Shown here: positions 47,532-59,075 of the stretch, one piece after another
Layout: each line of letters begins with the position of its first letter
How positions within the stretch are numbered: position 1 is the first letter of the stretch
Source: Rhynchosporium graminicola
Lineage: Eukaryota; Ascomycota; Leotiomycetes; Helotiales; Ploettnerulaceae
Reading direction: 5' to 3'
Length of the DNA stretch: 64,000 nucleotides
Assembly (NCBI GenBank): GCA_900074885.1
Contig: FJUW01000004.1
Coordinates: forward strand, 310,001-374,000
Translations under genes and position numbers: made by a program
The notes under the pieces: model-generated
The model's input: the letters and a program-made list of their open reading frames with translations, nothing else
What the model was told of the DNA's origin: nothing
The model's database searches: none

Positions 47532-49928
47532 ATGGAGGTGCTTCTGGGTGCATGGAGGGAGGCTTTGAGAGCCGACAGAGCTGGAGTTGAGCTCGTGCGT
47601 ATCCGGGCAGAGTTGCAACACGACTTCTACGATCATATCACGGCCGTCCTCAGAGGGATCGAGTCTACAAGTAGGCTTCTCCGAGACCTCTACGATCTCT
47701 TCCCGATTTACCGAAGTCGAGTCCCTATGATCGTCTACTATTTGGACATCACTCTTCCGTCTATTGAGAAGACTATCAAGCTTATGAGTAGGTGCTGATA
47801 TCACTGGTGCGACTGCTGTGGGCTCACAGGGCTTTTGCTGCTATACTGATCTACGAGATCGCAGTGGCGTACATCGACAATGAAGCGTTCCCAGCCCGAA
47901 CGCAAGTAGGTGATGCTTCAGTTCACCCCTAATATTTATTTGCCAGACTCCCACGTCCTTGGACTGACATGTCGAATTCAGTGGACATTAATGGTAGAAC
48001 GTCTCGGCGATCAAGGAGGCATGTCACTACCCACCCGATTCGTGATGTATGTCGACCTACTGGTTCAACTCGTGAGGTTACTCAGCCGGCACGTACAAAC
48101 TTTCCCAAAATTCGTTAATTGGTCAATCATGAATCTGACGGGCGTCAGCTCAGCTCTCCGCTCTACGATCCCACCACTCTGGAACTATTACGCTTAAGAA
48201 ATTTAAGGCTGCGGCAGTTGCAAGGTCTTCCAGGTATGCAATTTTGAGTTTCAGGAGTGGCCGATACATTGTGGGGACATCTCCGAAGGAAGACAAGGAC
48301 TCGACATGCAATGGAGCGATCACTCATACCTTATGTTGTTCTAGCACCTCCTGCCTCAACTGTCCCACACCATGCTCCGATGCAGCCCACTGAGGCTGAT
48401 CTTGAGGTAAACGTTTGTTTCCATAAACGTCTTTAACTTAGTCGTCAACCTCACTCACATTCTAGGTACAGCGCCGGCACTGGGCTGAGAAGATATTCGA
48501 TGATCAACCGCATTCGGCAACCAGTTTGAGACATAGACGCGAGTAAGTCATGCCAGGCCTGATCTGATATGTCTGTACAACGACCGACGACCAACTCAGC
48601 CTCGTCAGGGATGGTTGTCGGATTGGCCAACCGAATCTGACTTTCGTAGATCCATGTGTTTCGGACCGCCTATGGTGGATGAAATGTTAGGTATAATACC
48701 TGGTTCTACTGTACTCTTTAAACTGTAGGTAAAGTCACGGCATCGTCAAATCTCCCTTTAGGTCGTTGACATCTTAGACCATTCGACAAAAATCGCCTCT
48801 CAGTAACTCTTTACCTTCAGCCCGACGCACCAAACATGACGAGACTCCTCTGCCGCTGGCTAGATCGTCGGTCGAATCCTGTGACAGCATGTTATGGCGT
48901 CCAAGAAATATGCATAAGAAGAAGTGGATCTTCGCTTCAATACCGGAGATGGAGTCATAATAAGATGCATCCCAAACTCTGGATGGCGCTTTTTTTTAAG
49001 ACGTGGGAAAGTAAGCCAATAGCTTCTCCCAGCAATGTTTGAACGACCACGTAGTGGTAGCAGAATTCGAAAGCTTCAAGTCTAACCTTGTTGCAGAAAT
49101 GGTCCTTTTTCACTGCGCTTTTGCAGCTCTTAAGTCGAGGTGTCCACTCACCGTCAATGTAACGCCTGAAGATGTTTGTCTTCAAGGTGAGAAGAAACTT
49201 TTTCAGGGGTATGTTCCCTCACATCTAGATTTAAATGACTTGCCTTGGGGAGATGTTTTGACACTGACTTGATGCGCTATAGCAAAATCATAGACGACGG
49301 CTTCGAACACGTCCTTACCGTACTCCAGGACTTCAAATGTGGAGGAATCAGACTCCACGCCGCAGTTCGAAGCGGAGAGCTGCGAAAATGTCCCGTCTGG
49401 ACAGCTTTCAGTGCGTTCTTTACCTTCTCGTTATACCCACTCACATCTACCTGTATCCGCTACGACGGAATTCCACATACCTACGAGTTCTCCTTAAATG
49501 TAGTTTTACTGACGAAGGGGGGTCTGTTATAGTAACATACCAATCTGAATCCTCAAAGTGGCTGAATCGCCGTAGTCGCCATCGCATCTGCCTTAGGGAT
49601 ATACATCCTTACGTCTTCTGTCAGAAGTATAAGAAGAGACATCAGATGAAGAAGACTGGAGAGTTTGAGTTATATTTTGTTGTTGAAGATGGTACGTTCA
49701 TATCCCATTTCCGTTCTATTCTCAACTATTACCTTTTTTTTAGCAAGAGACTCTATATACTTTATCATTCTGTCTGTTAGGGTCTCATTGAGAGGCGGAG
49801 CTGGCAGGGCTATTAGTGTTGGAGTATCTTGGAATATTGCTTTTGCCATTGATTCTTACGACTTTCTAGCTGCAGATGCCTTCCAAGATATTTTCACAGA
49901 AGACTCCAATTCTGCAGGGGAAGGTTGA
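47532..49928 (+). CDS. Twelve-exon gene of unknown function
   Basis: No long ORF exists, but twelve exons join in frame to 465 aa: 47532-47787, 47865-47905, 47982-48092, 48149-48233, 48345-48406, 48466-48542, 48650-48724, 48778-49010, 49097-49208, 49283-49410, 49533-49691 and 49870-49928. The N-terminal half is helical (HDFYDHITAVLRGIESTSRL; RVPMIVYYLDITLPSIEKTI; LGDQGGMSLPTRFVMYVDLL). A short Pro-rich linker follows, then FGPPMVDEML and a beta-rich half (RLSVTLYLQPDAPN; MVLFHCAFAALKSR; GGIRLHAAVRSGELRKCPVW; DIHPYVFCQKYKKRHQ). I recall similar uncharacterised proteins in other filamentous ascomycetes. A PH-like fold for the second half is a guess. The first exon could be preceded by others, since a TGA lies just upstream. 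Confidence 0.75.
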
Positions 49929-50764
49929 ATCATTGCCGTGGGTCGAGTGAGCGCCGCGCAACACTGATATACGTTACGTCGTGGCCGAGGCATTGTTTCA
50001 AACCATAGCTGGGTCATGGCTTCTTGAAACTGTGACTAGAAAGTGGAAGAGAATACATTATTGAAATTGAGTCTGTCTTTGGACCATGGAACTACTAGTA
50101 CGACGCTTACAGGAGGCTTCTTAGGAAAGAGGGAATTGATTTGGGTTTTGATTTAGGTTTTAGATCTCGGGATTTGGTTGGTTTATTATACCCTTTTCAT
50201 TCATTTTAACGGGGTATGGACGAGTAAGAGGCTTAGGTGCATTTAGCTGGTATCTCATGTCTGGACGCGAATGAAAATCATGACAACTGTTCTGGGAATA
50301 TTGTTTTGCTTCCTACTGCGCTACCGGTCCTCCACTTTGAGTCCTTTAAAGGATAGTCAAGATTGGGCTAAACCTGTTTCTGTCACTCATTAGATTAGTC
50401 TAGATAGAAGTGATGATTCGCGGCGCGAAATGTTATTCGCAGAAGTGAGACGATGATAAGTGGAGTTAAAAACAGATCCTTTTGCCATCAGTCTGAGGAA
50501 ACTTCAAATAATTTCAAATTCCAGATTGTTTTGATAATTACTTCGATTATAAGAGACCGAGATCGTTTCTTGTACCTAAGAATATATAGTATCGATAAAA
50601 TCCATTACTTTTGGTTACCTCATCAATCGATCTGGCAGCCGCGTGTTGACTCTCGCCTGCATCCGCGTCCAAATTTCGGATCTCCATCTTCAAGCTCCAG
50701 CATCTTTTTGCCCCGCCACAACTTTCAATTTCGACACAGCTCAGCACCTCAACACCATAACACA
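49929..50764. other. Spacer upstream of DIS3
   Basis: AT-leaning sequence holds the 3' end of the preceding gene and the DIS3 promoter. The last 130 bp are pyrimidine- and CA-rich, suited to a 5' leader. I see no other element. Confidence 0.45.
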
Positions 50765-53700
50765 ATGACATCTCTCAAGAGATCCCTAGCGGCAGATCCA
50801 TACGCCTCCAATATATCCAGCAAGGTCTACGTACGGTCTACAAAGAGTGGAAAGGTCCAGAAAATAGTGCGCGAGCTGTATTTGCGGCAAGATATACCAT
50901 GCTCGTCGAAGCTGTGCACGAGTTGTTTGGAGACGGCGCCAAGGGATGCTGCTGGTAAATGTACGTTGTCTACCGAAACCATTCGAACTAAGGAAGAGAA
51001 GGTGGTTTACATGTGCTGATTGTTGGAAATAGTAACACCATTCGTCCTTTCCGAATCGCCTGCTGGAACCAAAGCCTACAAGCAAGGCCACTACCTCGTC
51101 CCCGACACCAACGCCCTGCTCAACGCACTCGACCTCTTCGAACAGAAGTCCGCCTTCTACGATGTTGTAATCCTGCAGACCGTTCTTGAGGAATTGCGGA
51201 ATCGGTCTTTGCCCCTCTACAATCGCCTCATTGGTCTCACTAAGAGCGAAGAGAAGCGTTTCTATGTCTTCTTTAACGATTTCAGACTTGAGACTTATGT
51301 GGTGCGCGATGCAGGGGAGTCGATCAATGATCGCAATGATCGCGCTGTGAGGAGAGCTGTTAAGTGGTATGGAGAGCACCTGGCACAAGCCGTGAAGGAT
51401 GCTGCGGGGAGAGCCGGAAAGGTCCCGGCCGTGGTTATGCTGAGTGATGATAAAGAGAACTTGAAGAAGGCGAAACGAGACGGCATTCTTGCTTCTTCGT
51501 TGGGGAACTATGTGGAGGGTTTGGAGAACGCGGATCAGTTGCTGGATATGATTAGTGTGGTGAAGGAGGGGAGGGAACTGAGAGATGCGAAGACGACGGA
51601 GAACATCTATGCGGAATATTTCTCGGTGAGCAAGACGTTGACGGGTGTTAAGAATGGGACGCTACATCAGGGCATTTTCAACGTCTCGCCGTATAATTAT
51701 CTGGAGGGCTCGATTCATGTCCCGGCGTTCGATAAGAGCTTGATAGTTCTGGGAAGGGAGAATATCAATAGGGCGGTTCAGGGAGATGTGGTTGTTGTGG
51801 AGGTCCTGCCGAAGGATCAGTGGAAGGAGCCGAGCACGAAGATTCTTGAGGAAGAGACAGTTAATAAAAATGAGAATCCGGATGCGGAGGATGGAGAGGG
51901 TGTGGTTACAGAGAAGGAGAGGAGGGCGCTGCAGGAGGAGGTGAAGAAGGTTCACAGCAAGAATTCCGAAGGAAAGGCTCAGCCGACAGCGAAGGTTGTG
52001 GGCGTGGTAAAGAGGAATTGGAGGCAATATGTCGGACATGTGGATGAGTCTTCGGTCAGTCAGTCGGTCGGTGGAAGTCGGAAACAGCAGACGGTATTCT
52101 TGGTTCCCATGGACAAAAGGATACCAAAGATCAGAGTCCGAACAAGGCAGGCGAGCGAAATTGTAGGGAAGCGTGTCTTGGTCACTATTGATTCCTGGGA
52201 CAGAGACTCTAGGTATCCAGTTGGGCATTTTGTTCGATCGCTAGGTGAACTGGAGACAAAGGGTGCTGAGACGGAGGCGCTTCTGCTCGAATACGATGTA
52301 CAGTACCGGCCATTTCCAAAAACGGTCTTGGATTGCTTGCCAAAGGAAGGCCATGACTGGATTGTACCGCCCAGCGTAGACGATCCCGGCTGGAGAGACC
52401 GCCGGGATCTACGAGGACTTCAAATTTGCAGTATCGACCCTATCGGATGTCAGGATATCGATGATGCGCTTCATGCTCGACCATTACCGAATGGTAATTT
52501 CGAAGTTGGGGTGCATATTGCAGATGTATCACATTTCGTCAAGCCAAATAATGCTATGGATGCCGAAGCAAGTATTCGTGGAACAACCGTCTACCTGGTG
52601 GACAAGCGTATCGATATGCTGCCAATGCTACTTGGTACGGATCTCTGCTCTCTGAAGCCATATGTTGAACGCTACGCTTTCTCGGCCATTTGGGAAATCA
52701 CACCAGATGCGGAGATTGTCAAGTCCGACTTTACCAAATCAGTCATCAAGTCAAGAGAAGCTTTCAGTTACGAGCAAGCTCAAATCAGAATTGATGATGC
52801 TTCAAACAAAGACGAGTTGACCACCGCGATACGCACTCTCCTCATGCTCTCCAAGAAGTTCAAGCAGAAGCGTATGGATGCAGGAGCTCTCAGTCTTTCC
52901 TCCCCAGAAGTCAGAGTCGAGACCGAATCCGAGACATCAGATCCCATCGACATCAAAACCAAGAAACACTTAGACACCATGTCTTTGGTCGAAGAATTCA
53001 TGTTGTTAGCAAACACGAGCGTTGCCGCCAAAATTTACGAAGCTTTCCCACAAACAGCCATGCTCCGTCGCCACGGCGCACCTCCAAAGACCAATTTCGA
53101 AGAACTCGCCAATCAACTGAAGGTCAAACGCGGCCTTGAGCTTCGCACCTCCTCTTCGAAGGAACTAGCCGACTCCTTAGACGCCTGCGTCGACCCAAAA
53201 GAGCCCTTCTTCAACACCCTCGTCCGCATCTTAGCAACCCGCTGCATGATGTCCGCTGAGTATTTCTGCTCTGGCACACAAGCCTATCCGGAATTTACAC
53301 ATTACGGCCTCGCATCAGAAATATACACGCATTTCACCTCTCCTATCCGTCGATACGCCGATCTCGTAGCTCACAGACAATTAGCCGCCGCTATCGAGTA
53401 CGAGCCTCTCGATGCCAGCGTACGCAGTAAAGGAAAACTCGAGTCCGTATGCAAGAACATTAACATACGACACCGTAACGCACAACAAGCCGGTCGTGCA
53501 TCCATCGAATACTACGTCGGTCAAGCGCTGAAAGGACGGATCGTTGAAGAAGAGGGGTTCGTGATGAAAGTTTTCAGTAACGGATTCGTGGTGTTTGTTC
53601 CGAGGTTTGGGATTGAGAGTTTGATTCGCTTGAGGGATTTGGCGGATACTGAGCCAGAGAGTAGCTTTGATGCCGAGGAGTATGTTTTGAGGACGAGTGG

Positions 53701-53821
53701 GAGTAGGGAGGTTGAGGTGGCGTTATTTGGAAAGGTGGTGGTAAGGATTAGTGATATTAAGGAGGAGAGTACGGGCAAGAGGAAGGTTAAGTTGGAGTTG
53801 GTTAAGGTGGGTGGAAAGTAG
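50765..53821 (+). CDS. DIS3: Dis3/Rrp44, catalytic exosome ribonuclease
   Basis: Two exons (50765-50954 and 51033-53821) with a 78-bp intron give 992 aa (yeast Rrp44 1001 aa). The N-terminus has the CR3 cysteines C46, C51 and C54 (IPCSSKLCTSC). The PIN endonuclease domain shows D88 in VPDTNALL, E117 in LEELRN, RNDRAVR and LSDDKEN, so the acidic metal ligands are intact. Two cold-shock-like OB folds follow. The RNB exonuclease centre is at about 530-545 (DPIGCQDIDDALH), then VGVHIADVSHFV and SPIRRYADLVAHRQL. A C-terminal S1 fold ends the protein. It is the processive 3'-5' exonuclease and endonuclease of the RNA exosome. It runs convergent to NUG1. Confidence 0.96.
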
Positions 53822-54127
53822 GAGGCTTAAGTTAGATGCATTACTATGGTCTGACTGAGACTCTGTACCCCGAAATACGGTCAGGAAGATTATGATCCGA
53901 TTTGACATGATACAATCCAATTGAACATGTTGCACCTCAAGCCATGACATGACAAAAGCAATCGGTTCGGTTATTGTGACTGTAAAGTTTTCAATTACAG
54001 GCAATACATAGGCCTTCTTACGAGCCAACTTTTTGCCTCCCTGCTAGCCAGACCCAGACGCCTTGACTCCACCTAAATAGGTATCTATGAAATTTGACAA
54101 AATGCAAAATAACCGTCGAAGCTTTCT

Positions 54128-55791
54128 CTACTCTTGCATAGCATCATCATCCACCGTCTCCGCCTTTCCATCACCCCACAGACCCTCGAGCTTGAACTCC
54201 GCTGCCCACTCGGTGACGATCTCCTTCTGGTCACCGATGACCGGCTCACCAGACGTCGCAGCCGACGCAGAAGGAGCGACAGCCAAAACAGGGGCATCCA
54301 TCCAGCCCTGAATCCGACCATCTCTCCAATCCGTAATGACAGTCGTAGCAGCGCTAGCCAGATTAGGCACACCACCTCTCCCCAAGCGTCCTCGTTTCCT
54401 AGCGACCTGGACCAAGAAGTCGGTTGTTGGGTCGCCATTCGTGCGCATCAAGGGTGGCAGACCATATACATCCATGAGTTTCGTCAACATGCCTTGGGAG
54501 CCGGAAAGTCTCTTGAGCAGTAGGGTGACGGCTGGGACGGGGTCTTCGATCATCTTTGGTGGCACGGCGTTCAAGAGGACGAGACGAGCTTGCTCTTCTT
54601 TCTTGGAGCTTTTGCTTCCGTCGCCGGTGCTGGGAAAGACGATTCCGGGTGAGTCGAGCAGTTTCAACTTGCTGTCGATCTTGACTTCACGGAGAGAGGT
54701 TGTCACTCCAGCTTCTGCTCCTACGGGACAGGCTGCATTGCTACCTCCCATGCGAGAGGTTAGGGCGTTGATGACGGAGGATTTTCCGACGTTGGGGTAG
54801 CCGATTACGCCTACGGAGATAGCGCGCTTGAGTTGTTTGGCTGCCGCGAAGGACTTGAGTGCTTTAAAGAGGGTAGCGGATGTACTTTGTACGGTAAGTT
54901 GTTTGTGGTTGAAAGTGTGCGCATTAGCTGCTGGACCAGAAGCGCGAAGAGGGATGGTAGGGAAGTATCGTCTGAGATGGACAAGCCAGGATTTGAGGAC
55001 TGCGGAGGGTATGAGATCGATCTTGTTGAGGATGAGAATGAGTCGCTTTCCACCGCTTGCAGCGGCCATGACCATACGCTCGACTTCTTTGGAACGGGTT
55101 CCTTCGGGGTCGCGCGCGTCGAGGACGTAGAGAATGACATCTGCTTGCTCGACGACCTGTTTGAAGACTTTGTCGAATGCTTTTCTCGATCCATCTTTCC
55201 GTGTAGGTAGGCCTGAAAGCTCAACGCCTTCCTCATCGTTATCAGATTCTGATTCATCATCCTCGTCCATCTCATCACCGCTCTCAAGCTCGTCCTCGTA
55301 ATCCTGTGCGGCGGCGCGGGCGGAAGCCAATAAAGCAGCCATAGGATTGGCATCCTCATCGAAATCCGACTCCATATCCTCATCTATATTCTCAATATCC
55401 TCCTCATCTACACCCTCCATCCCAGCCTCGACCTCCTTCTCGATCTGCTCGCCAGATTTCTCTCCCGTCTTGGTCGCTTTCGCATCTGCTTTGCGCCTCT
55501 CTGCATCCTCGGCCTTCCTCCGTCTACCTTCCTCGATCTCAGCGAGGATCTTATCTTTGTATGGGAACAAGTTCGGGATTCCAGGATCCTTCTTCAGTTT
55601 CGATCGCCATTCTGGGTTCTTCTTTCCTGCCTTGCGATCTTTCTTCTGCTTCGCTGCCGACGCCTTCTTGATGCTCTCTCGCAGACGAACGGGACGTCTT
55701 TTTGACTTGGGCTCTGCAAGATGAACAATTAGCTACCTTCTCGTCTACGGAATACTGCGTACATACTGCCTGGTTTATTGATTCCCGCCAT
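54128..55791 (-). CDS. NUG1: Nug1, circularly permuted GTPase for 60S ribosome biogenesis
   Basis: Two exons (55791-55767 and 55713-54128) give 536 aa. The start MAGINKPGKPKSKRRPVRLR begins a Lys/Arg-rich, coiled N-terminal region typical of nucleostemin-type proteins. The GTPase motifs appear in permuted order: G4 NKIDL, then G1 GYPNVGKSS, then G3 DSPG. An acidic patch (about 80-150, DEDDESESDNDEEG) precedes the GTPase domain. Nug1/GNL3 acts in the nucleolus on pre-60S particles and their export. Length fits the family (yeast 520 aa). The end is 307 bp from the convergent DIS3 gene. Confidence 0.93.
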
Positions 55792-58700
55792 TGTGGTTGT
55801 GGTGGGATGTTTGAGTGGAGGAGCAATCAATTTTCCTTATCGATGATAACGACGATAAAAATTATATTTGCCTGATCGGCGCTAAAAATTGCCAAGATTC
55901 CCTCACGTGCCTTTGGAAAGTGGGGCTGCCCAATCGACCAAACGCATTCCATTCCTGCCTCAAACATATCTCCATTGTGTAAGCTTGATGGCCATCCTAT
56001 GATTTAGGCATTTATAAAGCCGGGTTGATCGAGATGTTGGTTTTCGAAACGGTCAACACCACCCGAGAACCAGGATTCGGTCAGACAAGTGAGACAAAGC
56101 TATCCACCGATGAGAGTATGACATCGAGTCGTGATGTTAAGAAAGAAGATTTGTATGCACAGTGAGCAATTTCACTGAGACTTTTGAAAATGCCTCAGCT
56201 ACCTGAGAGCTTTCTGGCTGAACTGATATCATTGCAACTGACAGATGTGATGATTTTCGGCCAAGAAGGTTAAGCGAGCTCCGTCAACAACAATCCCAAG
56301 AATGTCTGTCGGGAAATTTGATGAGGAGTGGCCGAAATAGAGATCATGACTAAACCCGTATAAGGAGTCTTACGTTGAAGGTCAGGAGTTCAGGCTCAAG
56401 CTTGTATTGGAAAATGCAAAGAAATGAGAGAGTTTGCTTGATATACTAGTTCTATCTCGCTGGTTCTTGTAATCAAGCGTAATTGTATCGCATGTCCCAC
56501 ACCTGCTCCATTCTCTCGGGAAAAAGCGAAAAGAAAGAGTGGATTCTTGCTTATCCATACATCTTGTCTCCTTCACTAGAGGACATATGCCTTCCATCAA
56601 TACTCAAATTGGGTGTCTTCATTCACATTTGAACGGAACACAATAGTCCAGGTGGTTTCTGCTTCTTATCACAACTACGCCTTAACACTTAGAAGTCCTC
56701 GGGAAGTGGACCATAGCATTAAATCTTTCCTATCTCATCATATATTGCAAAGAGACTATCTATGAAGATCAATGGACCGATGGTATGGACTGAATAAGCG
56801 GGGATGTGGGATGATACAGAAAACCAGGATATCGCCATGGATCAACGTCAACAATGGAGATCGAAGACACGATGGGATTGACTTTGCAAGAGTTGCGAAT
56901 GGAGAGGTTGAAGAGATTCGCCCCAGGTAATTCTTTCAGACCTGGGTCGATTAAGTGACGATTTGTCACTCAATACTTCAAGCACCTGTATCTCATGAAG
57001 CTGGCCGGAAATGCTTGCTACAGCTAACGACCGAAACGATATCGGCAACTTTGACTGGCACAACAAGTAGATGATAAGCCTGCGAAACCATTCGATGCAG
57101 GCGACATGCAGATGAGAGAATATGTTCAAACAGATATGAGAGACAAGTCACATTCATATGTCGGCGAGTATAAATGATGACTTCGTCTCGAGTTTGAGCC
57201 AACTCGACACCAGTAAGATGAAAACTCGATCAAAATCTAAAGCCCCAAAGCCTTCATACAACTTTCATTAAAGTGACAATTTGAGGTCACAAAAAACATG
57301 TCCGGAGTTTAGTACTTCATAAAATGTTATGCTAGTATTAAGCTTCTTTTAATCTACTAGGTAGTGTATCAAAACTCGCGAGTAAACTCTCGCTTCACCG
57401 TCAACGGAACTTCCCAGCCATGTTCTTTAAGGAGATCAATAACTACGGGAAGAATAAGAGCCGTGGGAACTGTATTTTCCACTTGCAGGCCACGTCATCC
57501 GATCAACGCCGAGCATGCGACAGCGAGCGACAACTCCAGGATCCCTCGCAGTAATTACATACCTCGAGCATCATCTTTACCCTTCCTCCCCTGAATGAAC
57601 GTTAAATCTAACGGCCTTGCCAAACTCAACTAATTTTAGAGTCAAGAATGCAAGACACATTATCTCCACTCACCCGGATCAAACGTTGAAATTTTGAGTT
57701 ACCCCGGCTCAAGTTTCAACGGTCAACTTTAGACCTGGGGGGATAGTACTTAGTACTATCACAGCAGACAGGGATCCGTATGTGATGTTCTAACGAGAAA
57801 GAACTACAGGACCGCCAAGAAACACGATGTCCAAGCTTGAAGTCTTCAACACCGACCTTTTCCAAGAGATAGTCTCCGAACATTATATTACTTTGTATCA
57901 TACACAGTAGCACATGCTCTAGCTGATAGTACTTCCGGGTCCCGCGTCCGATTCCTGAGTCCGACCCTCAGAGAGACAGACCCTAGAGTTGACGGGCGCG
58001 GGCGCGGGCACGTTCCAATAGTTCTTTTTGACAAGCAATCCTCTGCACTAACAGTTAGCAGAAACCCTAAAATTAAAATTATACCGTTCGTCTGGGAATC
58101 AGGGGATCTGAACCTGACTAGGAGATTTTACTATTGTAGTACAGCACCAGTCCCCCGTTTTAAACGTTGGAATTTGAGTTGTGGTAAGGGTGACAGATGC
58201 AACTTGTGAATGCAGGGGGTGGGGGGCGAGTTAGTATTCCTATGCCAATATCTTTGGTCGAAGTACCTCCTGTGTCGTAATCGTCGGGCCATTATCCCTT
58301 GATCTAACGAAGGGAAGAATGGAACGAGGGGCACGAGGCCACTGTTGATTTAACCCATCTCTGAAGGAGTGAAAAGCGATATCGTGAGCATATTCTCCGA
58401 GACTCTGTGAGACTGTGACGTAGATGTGTAGGAAATCTGGTGATATCATTGATCGGACCTGCAGTAGAACATAATTTTGCGAGCTCTCTCTTTGAGCTAT
58501 GGCTGCAAATCGGAAGTCAGTATGATCAAAGGCATGTCAGCTTGGAAGTTTACGTTAAAGTAGAAGATAGAAAAGAAAAAAATATGTAGACAAAAGCCAT
58601 CTGTCGTTGAGGCTATCCAGACACCCCTATGCTATCTTGCAGCTTTAGATTACAAGGATATCAAAAAGACCATGAAAATACAATTATTCCCACTTCTCCC

Positions 58701-59075
58701 ACTACGCACGATCTCGATGAAGTATCAACATTTCAATAATATTTCATCCTCAAATCCTTTCTTTGTTACTTTTGGGTATATCTCCTCCATTCCTTCTTTC
58801 CCACCTCGTGCCTCGTGAACATTGACAGCTTGACACTGCGACACCGTGATTACATTAATTGAAAAACGCTCAAATCAATAAAATACACCCCAGACGCTTA
58901 ACATGCTATAAGAGGTGTTGTTGTACAAGCAGCAGCAGAAATGGCTCGCTGTAGTATATAGCTCGGTAGAGCATAGACAAATGAAATGGCCCTAGTGACA
59001 GTAGCTGGCTCGCTGTGATATGTAGCTCCGTAGAGCATAGACAAATAAAAAAGCCGGGCAACAGTAAATAACCGC
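55792..59075. other. Spacer of 3.3 kb between NUG1 and the homeobox gene
   Basis: No complete gene is seen. A minus-strand open stretch ending near 57364 reads VPTALILPVVIDLLKEHGWE and then KREFTREF before a stop, which looks protein-like but is isolated. A GC-rich patch lies at 57990-58012. A 43-bp direct repeat lies at 58943-59049. The right end is the 3' flank of the homeobox gene. Confidence 0.4.
58943..59049 (-). repeat. Duplicated 43-bp unit in the 3' flank of the homeobox gene
   Basis: 58943-58985 and 59007-59049 share GGCTCGCTGT...TAGAGCATAGACAAAT with a few transitions, at an offset of 64 bp. The unit lies just after the stop codon of the homeobox gene, probably in its 3' untranslated region. 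Confidence 0.8.

Noticed and set aside
49033..49096. Alternative exon start at 49033 (frame QCLNDHVVVAEF) in the 12-exon gene
   Set aside because: It does not fit the phase of the preceding exon; the acceptor at 49096 with a CTAAC branch point gives KMVLFHC in frame and a better match to the expected fold pattern.
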